Source: Tetrahymena thermophila SB210 (Eukaryota; Ciliophora; Oligohymenophorea; Hymenostomatida; Tetrahymenidae). Taken from it: a stretch of 64,000 nt of DNA. The notes under the pieces were generated by a model, which saw nothing but the letters and a program-made list of their open reading frames with translations, was not told where the DNA came from and searched no databases. The stretch covers positions 620,001-684,000 of the forward strand of contig NW_002476559.1 in assembly GCF_000189635.1 (NCBI RefSeq), given 5' to 3'. Position 1 is the stretch's first letter; the number at the start of each line of letters is the position of its first letter. Below are positions 1-12,552 of the stretch, one piece after another. The position numbers and the translations under genes were made by a program.

Positions 1-1044
1 TTTAAGTTGCTTTCAGTAAGTTTCTAGAATTCATCAATAAGCTTGTCACTAACTTTATCAGGAATCATAGAAATACTATTAAATTTGGAGGTGTTTAATT
101 GGTTAAAAGATTAGTTTAAGTTTCCATTTGATTTATATGTATTTAATGTGCCACCATTTTCTGGGACATTCTAAATAGTACTAGGTACATAATTAGATGC
201 ATTTCTGCTTGTATCTCTGTAAGGCTAGTAGGTAAATATATTTTGTTGTTGTTATTATTGCTACTAAATAGCGCTATTCTTGGTCGATGATTCTGTTTAA
301 AAGAATTTTGCTTAGATTGGTGATGAATACTAAGGAGAGTATGGAGCTATTTCAATAGGATGAGATATCTTGGTTTAAATAGATTCATAATTTATTTTTG
401 GGGATGAAAGATCAGGTTTTTGTGTTTGAGCAAGACTGTTTAAGTTATTTGGTGTACTGCTTTATCTCATTCCTTGGCTTTATGTGGCTCCATTAGAGTT
501 AGCTTATTGTTTTTATTAGATTTATTAAATTATTTATTAAGATTGTGAAATGGATTTGTATTTGTTGATTATAGATTAAGCTAAATCAGAGTTGTTAGCT
601 GGAGAGGTAACTTAAACAGGAGCTGCTGAAATTCTTGGTGAGCTCACAGAATTAATATTTGCATTTTAGATCTAGTAGGAAGATACTGTTAAAGGTTAGC
701 CAATTATACCAGTTTATTGTTAAGGTGAAGCCAGCTAGGTAACTAACTATTATGAGTATCTAATTCCAGACTATTAAATTGGGGCAACACTAGAATTAAC
801 TACAGTTGTTGTTCCTGTAGCAGGAGCTTACTACGTTATTGTCACATATTAGTATTATGGAATAGCTGCAGTGGTAGTGAAAGTCTAATATTAGACAGTG
901 CTAGTAGCATTTTTGCTTGAAGGGGTTTAATATGTGTTAGAAAGTTTGGTAGAAGGGGTGCCTAATGAATGATAAAGTAAATGGTAAGGTAAATGAATTA
1001 AAAAATAATGCAAACATACCTATTTGAGGTTAATAAGTGTTCAT
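1..1044 (-). CDS. Q/S/T-rich protein of unknown function, 3'-truncated by the window edge
   Basis: Two exons: 1020-1044 and 961 to below 1. They are separated by a 58-bp intron (962-1019) with a GTATGT donor and TTAG acceptor. Splicing joins MNTYQPQIG to TPSTKLSNTYQTP in one frame. About 328 residues are visible and no TGA occurs, while TAA and TAG are frequent and read as Gln. The protein is low-complexity, rich in Gln, Ser, Thr, Asn and Pro, with a run of seven Gln at about 260-283 on the map and short conserved-looking patches such as KVSDKLIDEFQKLTESNL near the visible end. No signal peptide, membrane segment or known domain is seen. The plus strand over the same bases is also partly open, but it lacks a start and the clean intron. 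The gene is confidently real; its function is not recognised. Confidence 0.85.
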
Positions 1045-4000
1045 TTTTTAGTAGAAAACCTAATTAAATTTGTTTGTTTTGCTTAGCTATTAATTAATTA
1101 ATTAATCTATTTATTTAATTATTAAATTATTGATTTTCTTTTTTTATCTAACACAAAGTAATATTTATTTTACTTTATTTTTTGAATAAATTAGGATTAA
1201 TTTAATAAATATTGAAATTTATTTTTATTATTTAATTAATTTGTTAGTTAGCTACCTATCAATCGTTCTTCTAATTCTTAAGTATTATTTGATAAAAGCT
1301 ATCAATCAATTTTATTTTTTTGCAATATTTTAAATTAACTATTAATACCATTCTAACTAAGCTTAGTAGCACCATCATTCATTCATTATTACTATTCAAA
1401 GATCTATTTAATAACTTAATAAATTAATTTATTCAATTATAACCAATAAAGGTACAGACAGACAGAAGCTGCTTCAAAAATGAATTAAAACTAAATAGTA
1501 ATAAATAGGTTGTCTATGGTCATTTTTTTATGTGAAGTACAATATATACTACTTTAATCTCTTTAAGAACCTCCCATAGCACATTTAAGCCTTGTGTATC
1601 AATTTTATCAAACTAAAAATGACACTAGTTAGTGAGTATTCTAAACTAATTCATGATCTGTTAGAAGCAAACTATAAACATACATACATATTACTCCGTT
1701 AATACTATCCGTATTTTATTGAAATTCAAATAATTTTGCAAAAACACTTTAAAAATAAAAACCAAATTAAATTATTTTGAATAATAAATTAATTAATAGA
1801 TTTGTGATTTTTTTAATTTATTAACAAATAACAATAAAAATGAATTATAATTCTATTCTAAAAATATGTTTAAAAACATAAATATTTCTCTTAATTCAGA
1901 AATATAATACTTCAATTTAGCATATTAGGTAAGTTTTACTACTTTTGATATAACTAAATCTAAACACAAAAGGGAAAAAACTAACTTATCCATTCATTCA
2001 TTAATTATTAAACCCTTAATATTTATCAATTAAGTAATTTGATTATTTTGTTAATTACTAAGATATTTTATCTTAAATTATAAATAGATTATCTTTTATT
2101 TCTAGAAAGAACTTTACAAGATATTACTAATTATTGATCAATAATTAATTTTCAAAATAACATTCAATTTCAAAACTTTTCCATTTTCTGTTATTCAGAA
2201 ATGAAATACTATAATTAGTGTTTTAATTAGTTTTAATCTCAACTGAATCTAACTCAAAAGAGAAAAACTAACATGTTGATTGATTTTATTAATTCAAACC
2301 CTATATTTATCATTAAAGTAATTTAATTAATTAGTTAAATACTAAGATTTTAAATCTTAAATTATAAATATATTACCTTTTTCTCTAGAAAAAATTATTA
2401 AGGATGCTATTTAAGTTTGATCACTCATTATCACAATAATATTAAATTTAAAAACTATTCCATTGATTATAATTTAGATATAAAATACTTTATCATTAGT
2501 GAAATGGATACGTTTTAATACATTTGATCTAACTAAATCTTAGACAAAAGGGAAAAAATAATTTATTTATTTATTCATTTATTTAATTTAAATCATATTT
2601 TTTGTCAATAAAGATTGTTAGTTAATTATTAAGATACTAAATCTTAAAATATAAATAGTTTGTTTACCTTCATTACTAGAGTTAATTATTAAGGAAACTA
2701 TTAAGTTTTCAAGATTTATTATTAATTTTAAAACTTATACATTTTTATATACTAACAAATAAATAAATATTTATAAATTAACTTTCAACAAAACTAACTT
2801 TCATAATCTAATAAAAATATAATTAAATTTTCAATCAATAAAAATTTATGTGTTTAATCTATTTTTTAATATATTTTAAATAAAAATGGTCAAATACTAA
2901 AAATTTTAAAATGAAGCTCGATAAATAAATAAATAAATAATTATTTGGATAATAAATTAATTACTATTTTATAAAAATATTATTGAATATTTACTATGTT
3001 TATTTTGTAAAGTAATTAAAAAATAGATTTTACTTTTTTAAACCTGATTTCTTCAATTCATTTTTATTTTGTTTTTGTTTTTAATTTAATAAAATTAAAT
3101 TAGGTAAATCTTAGAGGTTCACAGATAAATTTTTTTATGCCATAACTTACTTCACAGTTTTGTTTTCAAACCCTTAAAAAATTTCAAAAAATATTGAATT
3201 TTGTATTTGAATACTTTTTATACTCTTTATTTATATATTAAATTCAATTTCTGAATTTTATTGAACAGTGATTTTACTTACTTTTTAATAAATATTTTGA
3301 TTTATTTTTTTCATTTTAAATTAAACATAATTTAGGTATTATAATAGAATGATATCCAACTCATCATATTTTAATACCTGGATTAGAAATATATAATTAT
3401 GGATTTTACCAAAGTTTCCCAATTACTACAATTAAAAATTTAAAATAACAGATTGATTAAATAAGAGTAAAAAATAAATAGTTAATCAGATTACTTTTTA
3501 GAGACTGATGAGAGAAAATATTCTTAATTTATCATTTTTTAAGATTTAAAAAGAAATAAGTAAGGCAGGCTAATCAATTTAATAAAATATTATAAACTTA
3601 AATCAGTATGAAATATATTAATTCAAATAATAAGAAAATAATAATAATAATAATAATAACCTGATCATAAATAAAAAAATTAAAAGAGCTTATTTAATTA
3701 TTTGTAGAGGTAAATCTTTTTAATATTTATTAATAGAATTAATTATCTTAGAATTAGCTTTAAGTCAATACCAAATTCACTTTTAGAATTATCATAATAA
3801 ATTCAAATACAACCATTAAAAAAATTATATAAATTATTTTATTAGTTTTATTAATATAAATTACTAATATTAGTTAAAAAAGTTGGCACAACTATAGTTA
3901 TAATCTAATTAACTTCTTAAACTCTTTTAGAATTATGTAATTAATCTGCAAATGAAACCAGAATATTGACAGTAGGACTTGATATATATATATCTTAATT

Positions 4001-7000
4001 GATTTAGCCCATACATAATATCTTTTAAATAGTAAATAGCTTTAATTTCAATTTTTATAACCCAAACTATAGATAGTCTGTCTTATGTCAAAATATGATT
4101 ATATATTATTAATAATAAAACGGTAGCCTTTCAGCAATAAGAATGCAAAAATGGATTGAAATTTACACTTTTCAAGCTTTGGTAATCAATTTTTTACATT
4201 ATATCTGAGATATTTAGTAAAGCTATTAATGCACACTCTCTGCTCAAATAAAATCATTATAACTTATTATATCAGCTTCTTTCTGCAAACAAAATAGAAA
4301 AATAGTATTATTTGTTGGATTTCTTTAACTAGTTTATCTATTAACAAAAAAGATATTATGTTAAAAAAACAGAATTAAAAAAAATATTGATGAGCTCTCT
4401 CTTGTGTATTTAGAATATTATCGATCGATCTCTACAAAAATTGATTATAAATTTATATACTCTTTTGAAAGGGATTTTATTGGAATTAATATATATTTAT
4501 TTGCTGGTAAAACTAAGTGGTTGAATATTTTAAGTTTATACTAACTATAAAATCTTTAAGTTGTATTTTAACTAAATTATCGTGCACATAGTATCTTATA
4601 TCCATTCTGTGGGTAAATTGTGACTTAATTAATATTTATTCAAATTTTAGCAAGGTATTAGAGATATTAAGATAGTTAGTATTACAAAAATTATCTTCGA
4701 TTCAACACAATTAGCAAATCTTATTTGTACAAAAGTCACATTATAAAGAAATAATGGTACTACATTATTTCATATTATTAAAATAACTTACTTAGGCTAT
4801 TTAGGATATATTAGGGTCCTTTTTTTTAATAATTGACACTTTTTAGAAGCTAATTTATGATCATTGCTAATGATGATCCTATGAAAACAATTACCTAGTT
4901 TTCATATAACAATTTCTAGATAAGCATCTCTATTACTTTTATAAGAAATTTAAAAATCGAAGGTAACTATCCTATCCTGTAAGCTCTCAAGGAACGAAAA
5001 AACCTAAAAGATAGTTAATTTTAAAAATAATTTTCTTGTATTTTTTTCAAATCAGAAAGAGTTAAAAGCAAGCAATTAATTTTATAATTCACCTTATCCA
5101 AGTTTTAAATTTGATCTTTAGCAAACAACTATTGGTTCTTATTTTCATATTTTATTAACGCATTTTTTTAGAAAAACACGTCTTTTATACTAGTTTAATG
5201 TAATTTAGTAAGCTATTGATTATTTTTTTTCAAGGAAAACTTTAATTTGAGTTAAATTACTTAAATTTTTGTGATCTGATATTAACAAGAGATGCTAATT
5301 TAAAACATAGATTTGCTAATACTATTAATTATAATATAATTTGAAAATACTCTTTTATCAAAAAATTACAAGGGTTTGATACAATAAAAATGTGTGTAAT
5401 ATAAAAGATTTTTATTCGCATAAATACATTTTTTAAAAATTATTATGTAATTAATTAATAAAATTTTTTTTTTTTCATACATTTATGGATGGTTTTTATT
5501 AGTTTGTTTGAAATAGATTTTGCTTATCACACCTTTTTTACACAAATAAATTAATTATAAATCTCATATTAAATTATTTTGAAGATATCAAACATATAAT
5601 TTCTATTTTTCATTCAAATAATGCTCATTTTAATTTCTACCTTCATTTATTATTTCAAAATTAGTTAGAAAATTAATGAAAAAATTCATCAAATAATGTG
5701 AGATACTTTACTTTATCTTATTTCTTGATATATCTTAAATAATTTTATGAAACAAGTAATCATTCATTTTAATATGTTTATGCATTGTGGCAATAAAAAT
5801 AAAATACTATAAAAATAATTAAATAAATTTCATAACTTAAAAATTGATTGTTCTAATAAAAACTAAAAATACAAAAAATTTTTGCTAAAGGCAAAAGAAA
5901 AGTAGACAAACTAAAAAGTACAACAATAACGCCTAAATTTAAAGTTGCTGGATTAAATATTCTGTTTATTTGTTATTTCTAATGCAATTATAATGACTAA
6001 ATATTATTATGCACTAAATGATAAAATAATATTTTGAAACTTTTTACATTTATTTTTGAATATTTTTATGAGGAAAATTTTTTATTGTCAGTTTTACTTC
6101 CTATTAGTTTTTATAGAACAATTGAGTATAGAGACTTAATATTTATTTGTAAGTTAAAGATTAATAAATTTTAGATGTTATTTAATCAGTGAGTGAGTGA
6201 TAAAGTTAGAGTGTAAGTTAGAAATCTTTCGTAATAGAGAAGGATTTAAAAAATAAAAGTATTTATTAAATAAAATTTCTCTAATTATTCTATATCAGAG
6301 AGTGTATAATGTAAAACTAAAAAATACAATTTACTTCAAGCAACCTAAATAACTTACTAAATAATTAATTTTATTAAATCAGTAGCCAATAAAAGATTCT
6401 TTTAAATTGTTTATAAATAGTTTACATTTGGCTAAATACTTAGATAATTAATAAAAAAAGTAGAAAATAATATTATTTGAAGTATTTAACTTAATGAAAA
6501 AATATTTTTAATAATTTCTAAAAAGTGTTTAAAATTTTTTGTAGCTTTGATAAAAAATTAATTTTAACCTTATATATGCATAAAAGGTTTACTCAAGCTG
6601 TGTGGTGTAAACTATGATTTAGAGTAATTTAAAACTTAATCAACTTATATACTTAACTGTAAGTAATTATTCCTTAGTGAGTTATGACTTTTTTAGTATC
6701 AATAATTTGAAATTCTACAGAAAGTATGGATGGCATATAATTGTATTTACTTTAAAATGCACATATGGATCAATCAATCTTTCAATTTTTGTATATACGT
6801 ATGTATGCATACAAATTTATGTATTCTATAACCACTAATTTTGTACAGATAAATTGAACAGTTAATAAAGTTATATGCTTAATTTACAAAGTATGTTAAT
6901 TGATATTAAAAGATTATAATTTATCTACACTATAAACCACTAATTTATTTATAGCCAGCCTCTTGAAATATCCGTATTTAAAACTAGCTGCATTATCGAA

Positions 7001-10000
7001 ATTTATATTAATAACTCATATTTTTTCTACTTTATCACCTACCTATAAGTATTTATTTCTCAAATTGATATGCCAAGCCATATTCTAATTAACATTAAAT
7101 ACTTAATGATATAAAATTTTGATAAAATTAATATTATTTAAATTTAGCCATTATTTTGTCATTAAACATGTCTTATATATCTTATATGAATTTAGTTTAC
7201 ATTTATTCATTAAATTTGTTTTTTTACATGTGATATTTTCTTTTACCTTACAATAACACATTAGTTTATTTATTGTCGAAAGTCCATTTTAAATTTTTCC
7301 TTTTTTTAAAATAGAAAGCAAAAAAGAAAAAAGTAATGTTTTCGCAGTCTATTTTACTATGAAAAAACTATTCTTACATTTTAATAATTTTGCTATTGTA
7401 ATAAATAATGGGATAAATTCTATATATATGTAATATTTTTAGCAATCCTAAGGTATTTTAAATTTAAAAAACACTTTTATTTAATTAATATTGACACAGC
7501 AAAGATAACTCCTTTGTAAAGTTTGTGATAGTTTTATATAAAATTATTTTAAATAAATTGTTTTGTTTACTTTTATATAAATAATAGATTGATAATTGAT
7601 TGTAAATATATAAAATAACAAAATTTATAAAAGAAAGTAGCTAAAAATAAAAATAAAAACAAAGAAAAAAAATAGAAGTAAATTTTGTTTAATATGAAGA
7701 CAGATTTAAAAAAGGGTCATTATTTTTACTTATATTCATAAGATAATTTGCCAAATTCAATATTTAATAACATTATTTCATTTTGAATTATTAATTTTCA
7801 AGAAAAGAACCAGCTTGCTTTTCTTTATTTTTATAATTAATTTAGTTATTTAGTTTGTCTGTTTGAAGACTAAAACTAAAAAGAAATAGAAATTTTTTAA
7901 ATAAATAAATAAAATTATATAGATAAATAAATGATTAAATAATATCCATACATGTAAAGTCTATAACATTTCTAAAGTAAATAATATCGGATTTTAAAAA
8001 CAAACTAATTTGTTAGTCTACACACTATTTATTTTTAGAGTGTAAATTAAACATTCATTTTTCTTCTTTTAAACCCCTTCTTTTCCTAATATTTTTTAAT
8101 CACTTTCAAAAACTTACTTAATATGTAGATTTTTAAAAATTGTATTTCTTCCATTTTTCATTTGTGTTAAAAGGTTTTAAGCTTTCAAAAACCTCAAGAT
8201 TTATTTATTAAACAATGATAAACACAGTGTTTTATTATTCCATTTTATTCACTTGTTTTTGTTAAATTATTTACTTTTTTTAAAAATATTTGGTAACACA
8301 ATGAGTAAATTTTTATCAAATGAATATTTTTATTTAAAAAATCTAATTTTTCTATTTTAAAAATGAGGGATTATTCAATGCAAATTCTAAATAGACTAAG
8401 ATTTATAACTGAATTTATATAAACAGTATCTATTTTATAAAAATATTTTTCATTTTGATAACTTTGGCGTTCAAAAAATAAAAAATTATTAATTTATCAG
8501 CTAGCCTAAAAATGCTGGTAAAAGTTAATATATTTACAGTGAAATCAATACTTTCCTTTTAAAAGTTAATATATAAAAATAAATAGCTCCATTTCTTTTA
8601 AGCAAATTTAGTATCTAAGCATAAGCTATAGTTACTAGCAACCATTTTTTTAATTTCTGTTTATATTAAATGTGTTACTAAGTAGGAAGGATTTTTGTGG
8701 ATATAATTCCTGATAATCTAATAACTGCTGTGTTACAAATTTTTTAAACGAATCTAAAAAATTTAAATATTTATATTCGCATTGAGTTTTCTATTTAAAA
8801 TAAGCAAATTGAGAATAGGAAGAACAAAAAAAAGATTTGAGCTTAAGAGAATAATTTACTTTTTCTTTCTTTAATAGGAAAATTATAATTTTTATGGATA
8901 TCTGACTTTCAAGATCATAAAAAAAATGTGCGTGAATGAATGAATAAATAAATGTGTGTTTTTATTTATCTATGAGTTTATATGGAATAAAAAAGAAAGA
9001 ATTTTATATTTATTTAGTTTTATGGAAAAGGGTAAACAAAAAATATTAAAATAAATTACACTACATTAGATTTAATTACTTATTTATTAGATAGGCAGTA
9101 AAAATTTACTTTTGATTATTCTTATTTTGCTTGTTTTTTTGATGGAAAATTAAGATTGTAAGAATTTTTTATTTTTTGATAATTAAAAATAGATTTTTTT
9201 TCTCTAACTTAATTTAGATCAATCAATCAACCAGTCAATCAAAAAATGAGAAATTATAGGTGAGATATATATAATAGATATATCTAATAATACGAATTTT
9301 TTAAATATTTTTATAGTTGTTCTGCTAAAAATTGGGAAAGCCACAAACTAATTAGAAATATATGAAATTTTATTTAAAATAGCTCTAATCTCTCATAAGA
9401 GATAATCAACTCTAAACAAATAAAAAATATGTTAAAATACATTCAGCAGTATTATGTTATTAATATTTTTGTTTATTAACTGATTGGTTAGTGATTGATT
9501 GACTGATTCAGTTAGTGAGTGAGCGAAAAACTTACTTATTTACTTTACTGAACGACTGTTTGGCTAGCTAAATTAAATTCAGTTAGAAAGGTATTTTTGC
9601 TATTAAATATAACACAAAGATATAAATGCATAGTGAATTATCTTTATAGCAATTTGATTTACTTTGAATACGTGCATTGGTAACATATTTTTGCTTTAAA
9701 GTATTATTTTAGAAATAAGTCGATAAGTCAGTTCTAGAATAAACATAGAAATAAATCTATAAATTTAATTTATATATTTATTTTATAATAAATATGCTAT
9801 ATATTCATCGCCCAGTATTTTTATAATAATGTCTCAAAAATTTCATAATTTATTTTCTACTTTTTACTTTTTATTCATTTTATCTACAAGAGAAATACTT
9901 TAAAAAATGACAATTTTTGTATATTTTTAAGCTGAGCAAACAAATTTTGGTAATTTTTATATCAAAAAAAGGTCATACAGAATAATAAATAATATGTAGG

Positions 10001-11172
10001 TACGTGTTAGTTTAATTTAGTATTATTTTGGGTTTGAATATAAAATATTTAGTAAAAATGATTCATTTAGTTTGAACTCTTTTAATATAAAAATATCATT
10101 ATTGTTTGTGTATAAAAATGAAAATATTTAATTTAATTTTATTATTGTATTTTTATTAGCTTTTGCTTACAAAAATAGAAAGATCGATCAATCGATAAAT
10201 TGCTATTTATGTTTAATAATAAGAAAAGCGTATTTTTTCTTATTTGTTGGATATTTGTTTGTTTAGTAAAATTTTGGTATAGTAATGCTTGCTAAAAAAT
10301 GATAAATAATTTAGTAAAATATTCTTGCTTTATTTTGTTTTTATTTTATGAAAAGAGTGGTAATTTATTTATTTATATGCTTGTTTTGGTCAATGATTTT
10401 GGCTTTAAGTCTCTAGCTAGATAGATAGATAGAGAGATAGATATCTTGATAAATTTATATAAAATTAGAAATTGTTAAGATTGATAAAATTTTTTGCTTA
10501 TAAGTATTAATTAATTATGTGAGTAAGTGAGTGAATGAGACTGATGCCGAGTTTATTTTTTTACTACTTTCAAATTTATTTAGTTTATTGTTTTTAAATC
10601 CTTTACAAGGCTAGTCAACTTAATTAATTAATTATGTATGTATGTAAAGTATGTAAAGGGTAGCGTTGATGCATTTCTTTTAAGCAATTATTATTTATGT
10701 TGAAGGAGAAAATAGAGAAATTTAGTAAGTGATTAATTTGGTTATTATACATATTTTATTAAAAATATTTGATAAATTTCAGGCAAAATAGAGAGTTCAT
10801 TGATTCTTAATAGATTGGTATAAATTGATGGAGAAAGCTTGAAAGAAAGTAATAGATCTAGATTTTGCTATTGTACTATTATTAATAAATAATTCGATAA
10901 TAATAATTAATTAATCAATCATCAAAAAAGTGATTGATTAATCGAACAAAATTCAAGTCTTTTTAAGATTTTAATTTTGTTAGTATCCACAAGAGACGCA
11001 GGATTGAAACTGTAATCAAATATTTCTTAATATTTTTCATATCCTATTTAGCTATCTAAATATTTATCTTTTTATCTATTACATATCTTTGTTTTCTTTC
11101 TCAATTTAATTTGTTGTATGTATTTAACAATTTTAATTGAAATCTAAGTCATAGTGAGATAGATAGATACGC
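1045..11172. other. 10-kb gene-poor stretch
   Basis: I found no reading frame with coding character (sustained G at first codon positions, TGA-free length with raised G+C) on either strand, and no tRNA-like cloverleaf. It holds A/T-rich DNA with much 4-bp-periodic simple sequence (TTAA, TTTA, GATT, GATA and GTGA types, for example near 9480-9530, 10400-10445 and 10515-10535), an (AAT)n run at about 3637-3660, an (ATAA)n run at about 2921-2941 and the degenerate tandem repeat listed separately. A small RNA gene without a recognisable motif could be missed. Confidence 0.6.
1880..2745. repeat. Degenerate ~290-bp tandem repeat, three units
   Basis: Three successive blocks share the same order of motifs. 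First comes a TTCAGAAATRWAATACTT-like element (about 1895, 2194 and 2473). Then follow a CTAAATCT...AAAAGGGAAAAA element (the AGGGAAAA core at 1971, AGAGAAAA at 2259, AGGGAAAA at 2549), a TTATTTATC-like stretch, and a TACTAAGATnTTnAATCTTAAATTATAAATA stretch. The anchors are 279-299 bp apart. The units are clearly related but diverged, which suggests an old tandem duplication. No coding potential is seen. Confidence 0.75.
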
Positions 11173-12552
11173 TCATTAAGTTTATTAGATTTTTTCTGTA
11201 AAATATGGATGATTCAATATTTGTTAGCTGTTAGGCCTGTTTTGTGGATTATATTATAAAAGCCTTTACAAAAGGTCTTTGAGTAAATTTAATTACTCTA
11301 GTTGAAGACCTTAGGCTAACATATCTTTGATTCTACTTTCAAAAAGATTCCAAAATTCATTTAGACGATCTTCAACAATCAAGTTATAAATTGGATCTTG
11401 CTTGGAGGGCTCTTTTTAGAAGGGATAAACTCCAAAAATTGAAGAAAAGCACAAAATGCCATAGCAAAAGATATCATTCGCTTTCATGCTGATATTTTTT
11501 ACAAGATTCTACATTTTCTCTTGAGAAGTTATTATTTGTTATTGCTCATTATTAGTCAGATTGCTTCCAACAGTTACATCTGTTGAAATAGTCATCTGAC
11601 TATCACTAATTTCCTCTTCTCCATTAACTGATGTTACTGATTTTTAGGGTTCATCACAGTATAAAGAGCAAGCTCTTTTGAAGTTGCTGTTTAATATTGA
11701 AGATAAAGAAAGAGCATTATTAGGGATTTAGCCTTCTTTTTCAATTTCATGAGTAGTTTAAGAGGTTGTTTCCAAAAGATAGCAAATATCTAGCATTTCT
11801 GGGCTCATGTATTTTCTGTTACGCAATTTCCAGCTTTTCAAGTAATCGATTGTTTAACATTGCTCATCCACACAAGAGAATTCAAAATCAGCTAGTTTCA
11901 AAATGAGTCGACCCTTTTTTGAAGAGGTCTTTTTTGACTACTTTTTAGACCCATCTGAGTTAGTCGAGTCTTTCCTGCGAGCAGATTAGTCAGATAATGA
12001 ACAGGAAGATGAAATATCTCCTCCAGATTATTATTTATTTGTTAATTCGCTATAAGTTTCTGATTGAGTTGTTGAACGCGACATTTAGTCTTCAGTATTG
12101 ATTTGAGGCTTAGAATCAAAAGTATTTGTTTTACTTTTTGATTACTGGTAAATACTTGTTTTATCAGCCTAAACAAACAAAAGACAGTTTTCCAATTTAA
12201 TGTCATTGTGGACATAATTTTTTTGATGAAGATAGTCAATCGCCGAGGCTATATTTCTCAATAAAGAAACTTGTGTTCTAAAAAAAGCCTTAGTACGATT
12301 TTAAAAGAAATGAGTCAAATATTCTAAAAAATCACAGTCAGCTTACTCAAGTCGGATACAGCACCTCTCTTCATTTTGATAGAACTGAATGTCACATTTA
12401 ACTATATTAGGATGATTCATTTTAACCAAAATGGAGTGCTCTTTCTGCAAACGCTTGCATTTAGGAGAGTGGCAATAATTTCCAGTTTCTACTGAAGAAG
12501 ATTTGCTTTAATTGTTTAATGAATGAAGTTATCTTTTTTTGAATACTCCCAT
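11173..12552 (-). CDS. Divergent protein kinase with short N-lobe and DFE motif
   Basis: Single exon of 459 residues. The start is the first ATG after in-frame TGA codons (12552). Visible kinase landmarks are an alpha-C-like LQKEHSIL and NHPNIVK near residues 45-60, catalytic loop HNDIKLEN at about 114-121 (HRD Arg replaced by Asn, but Asp, Lys and Asn kept), ADFEF at about 221 where DFG is expected, YMSPEM at about 249 (APE), DIFCYG at about 358 (subdomain IX) and an Arg near the end followed by ILNHPYF (subdomain XI). The glycine loop and the AxK beta-3 lysine are not seen, and only about 40 residues precede the alpha-C region. Two Ser/Gln-rich insertions of roughly 90-110 residues sit between the catalytic loop and DFE and between SPE and subdomain IX. 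It could be an atypical active kinase, a pseudokinase, or a gene missing an upstream exon. No upstream exon was found in the next 500 bp. Confidence 0.88.

Noticed and set aside
300..961. Plus-strand frame over the left-edge gene
   Set aside because: It is partly open but has no start, ends at a TGA inside the intron of the minus-strand gene, and the minus strand has the clean splice and typical composition.
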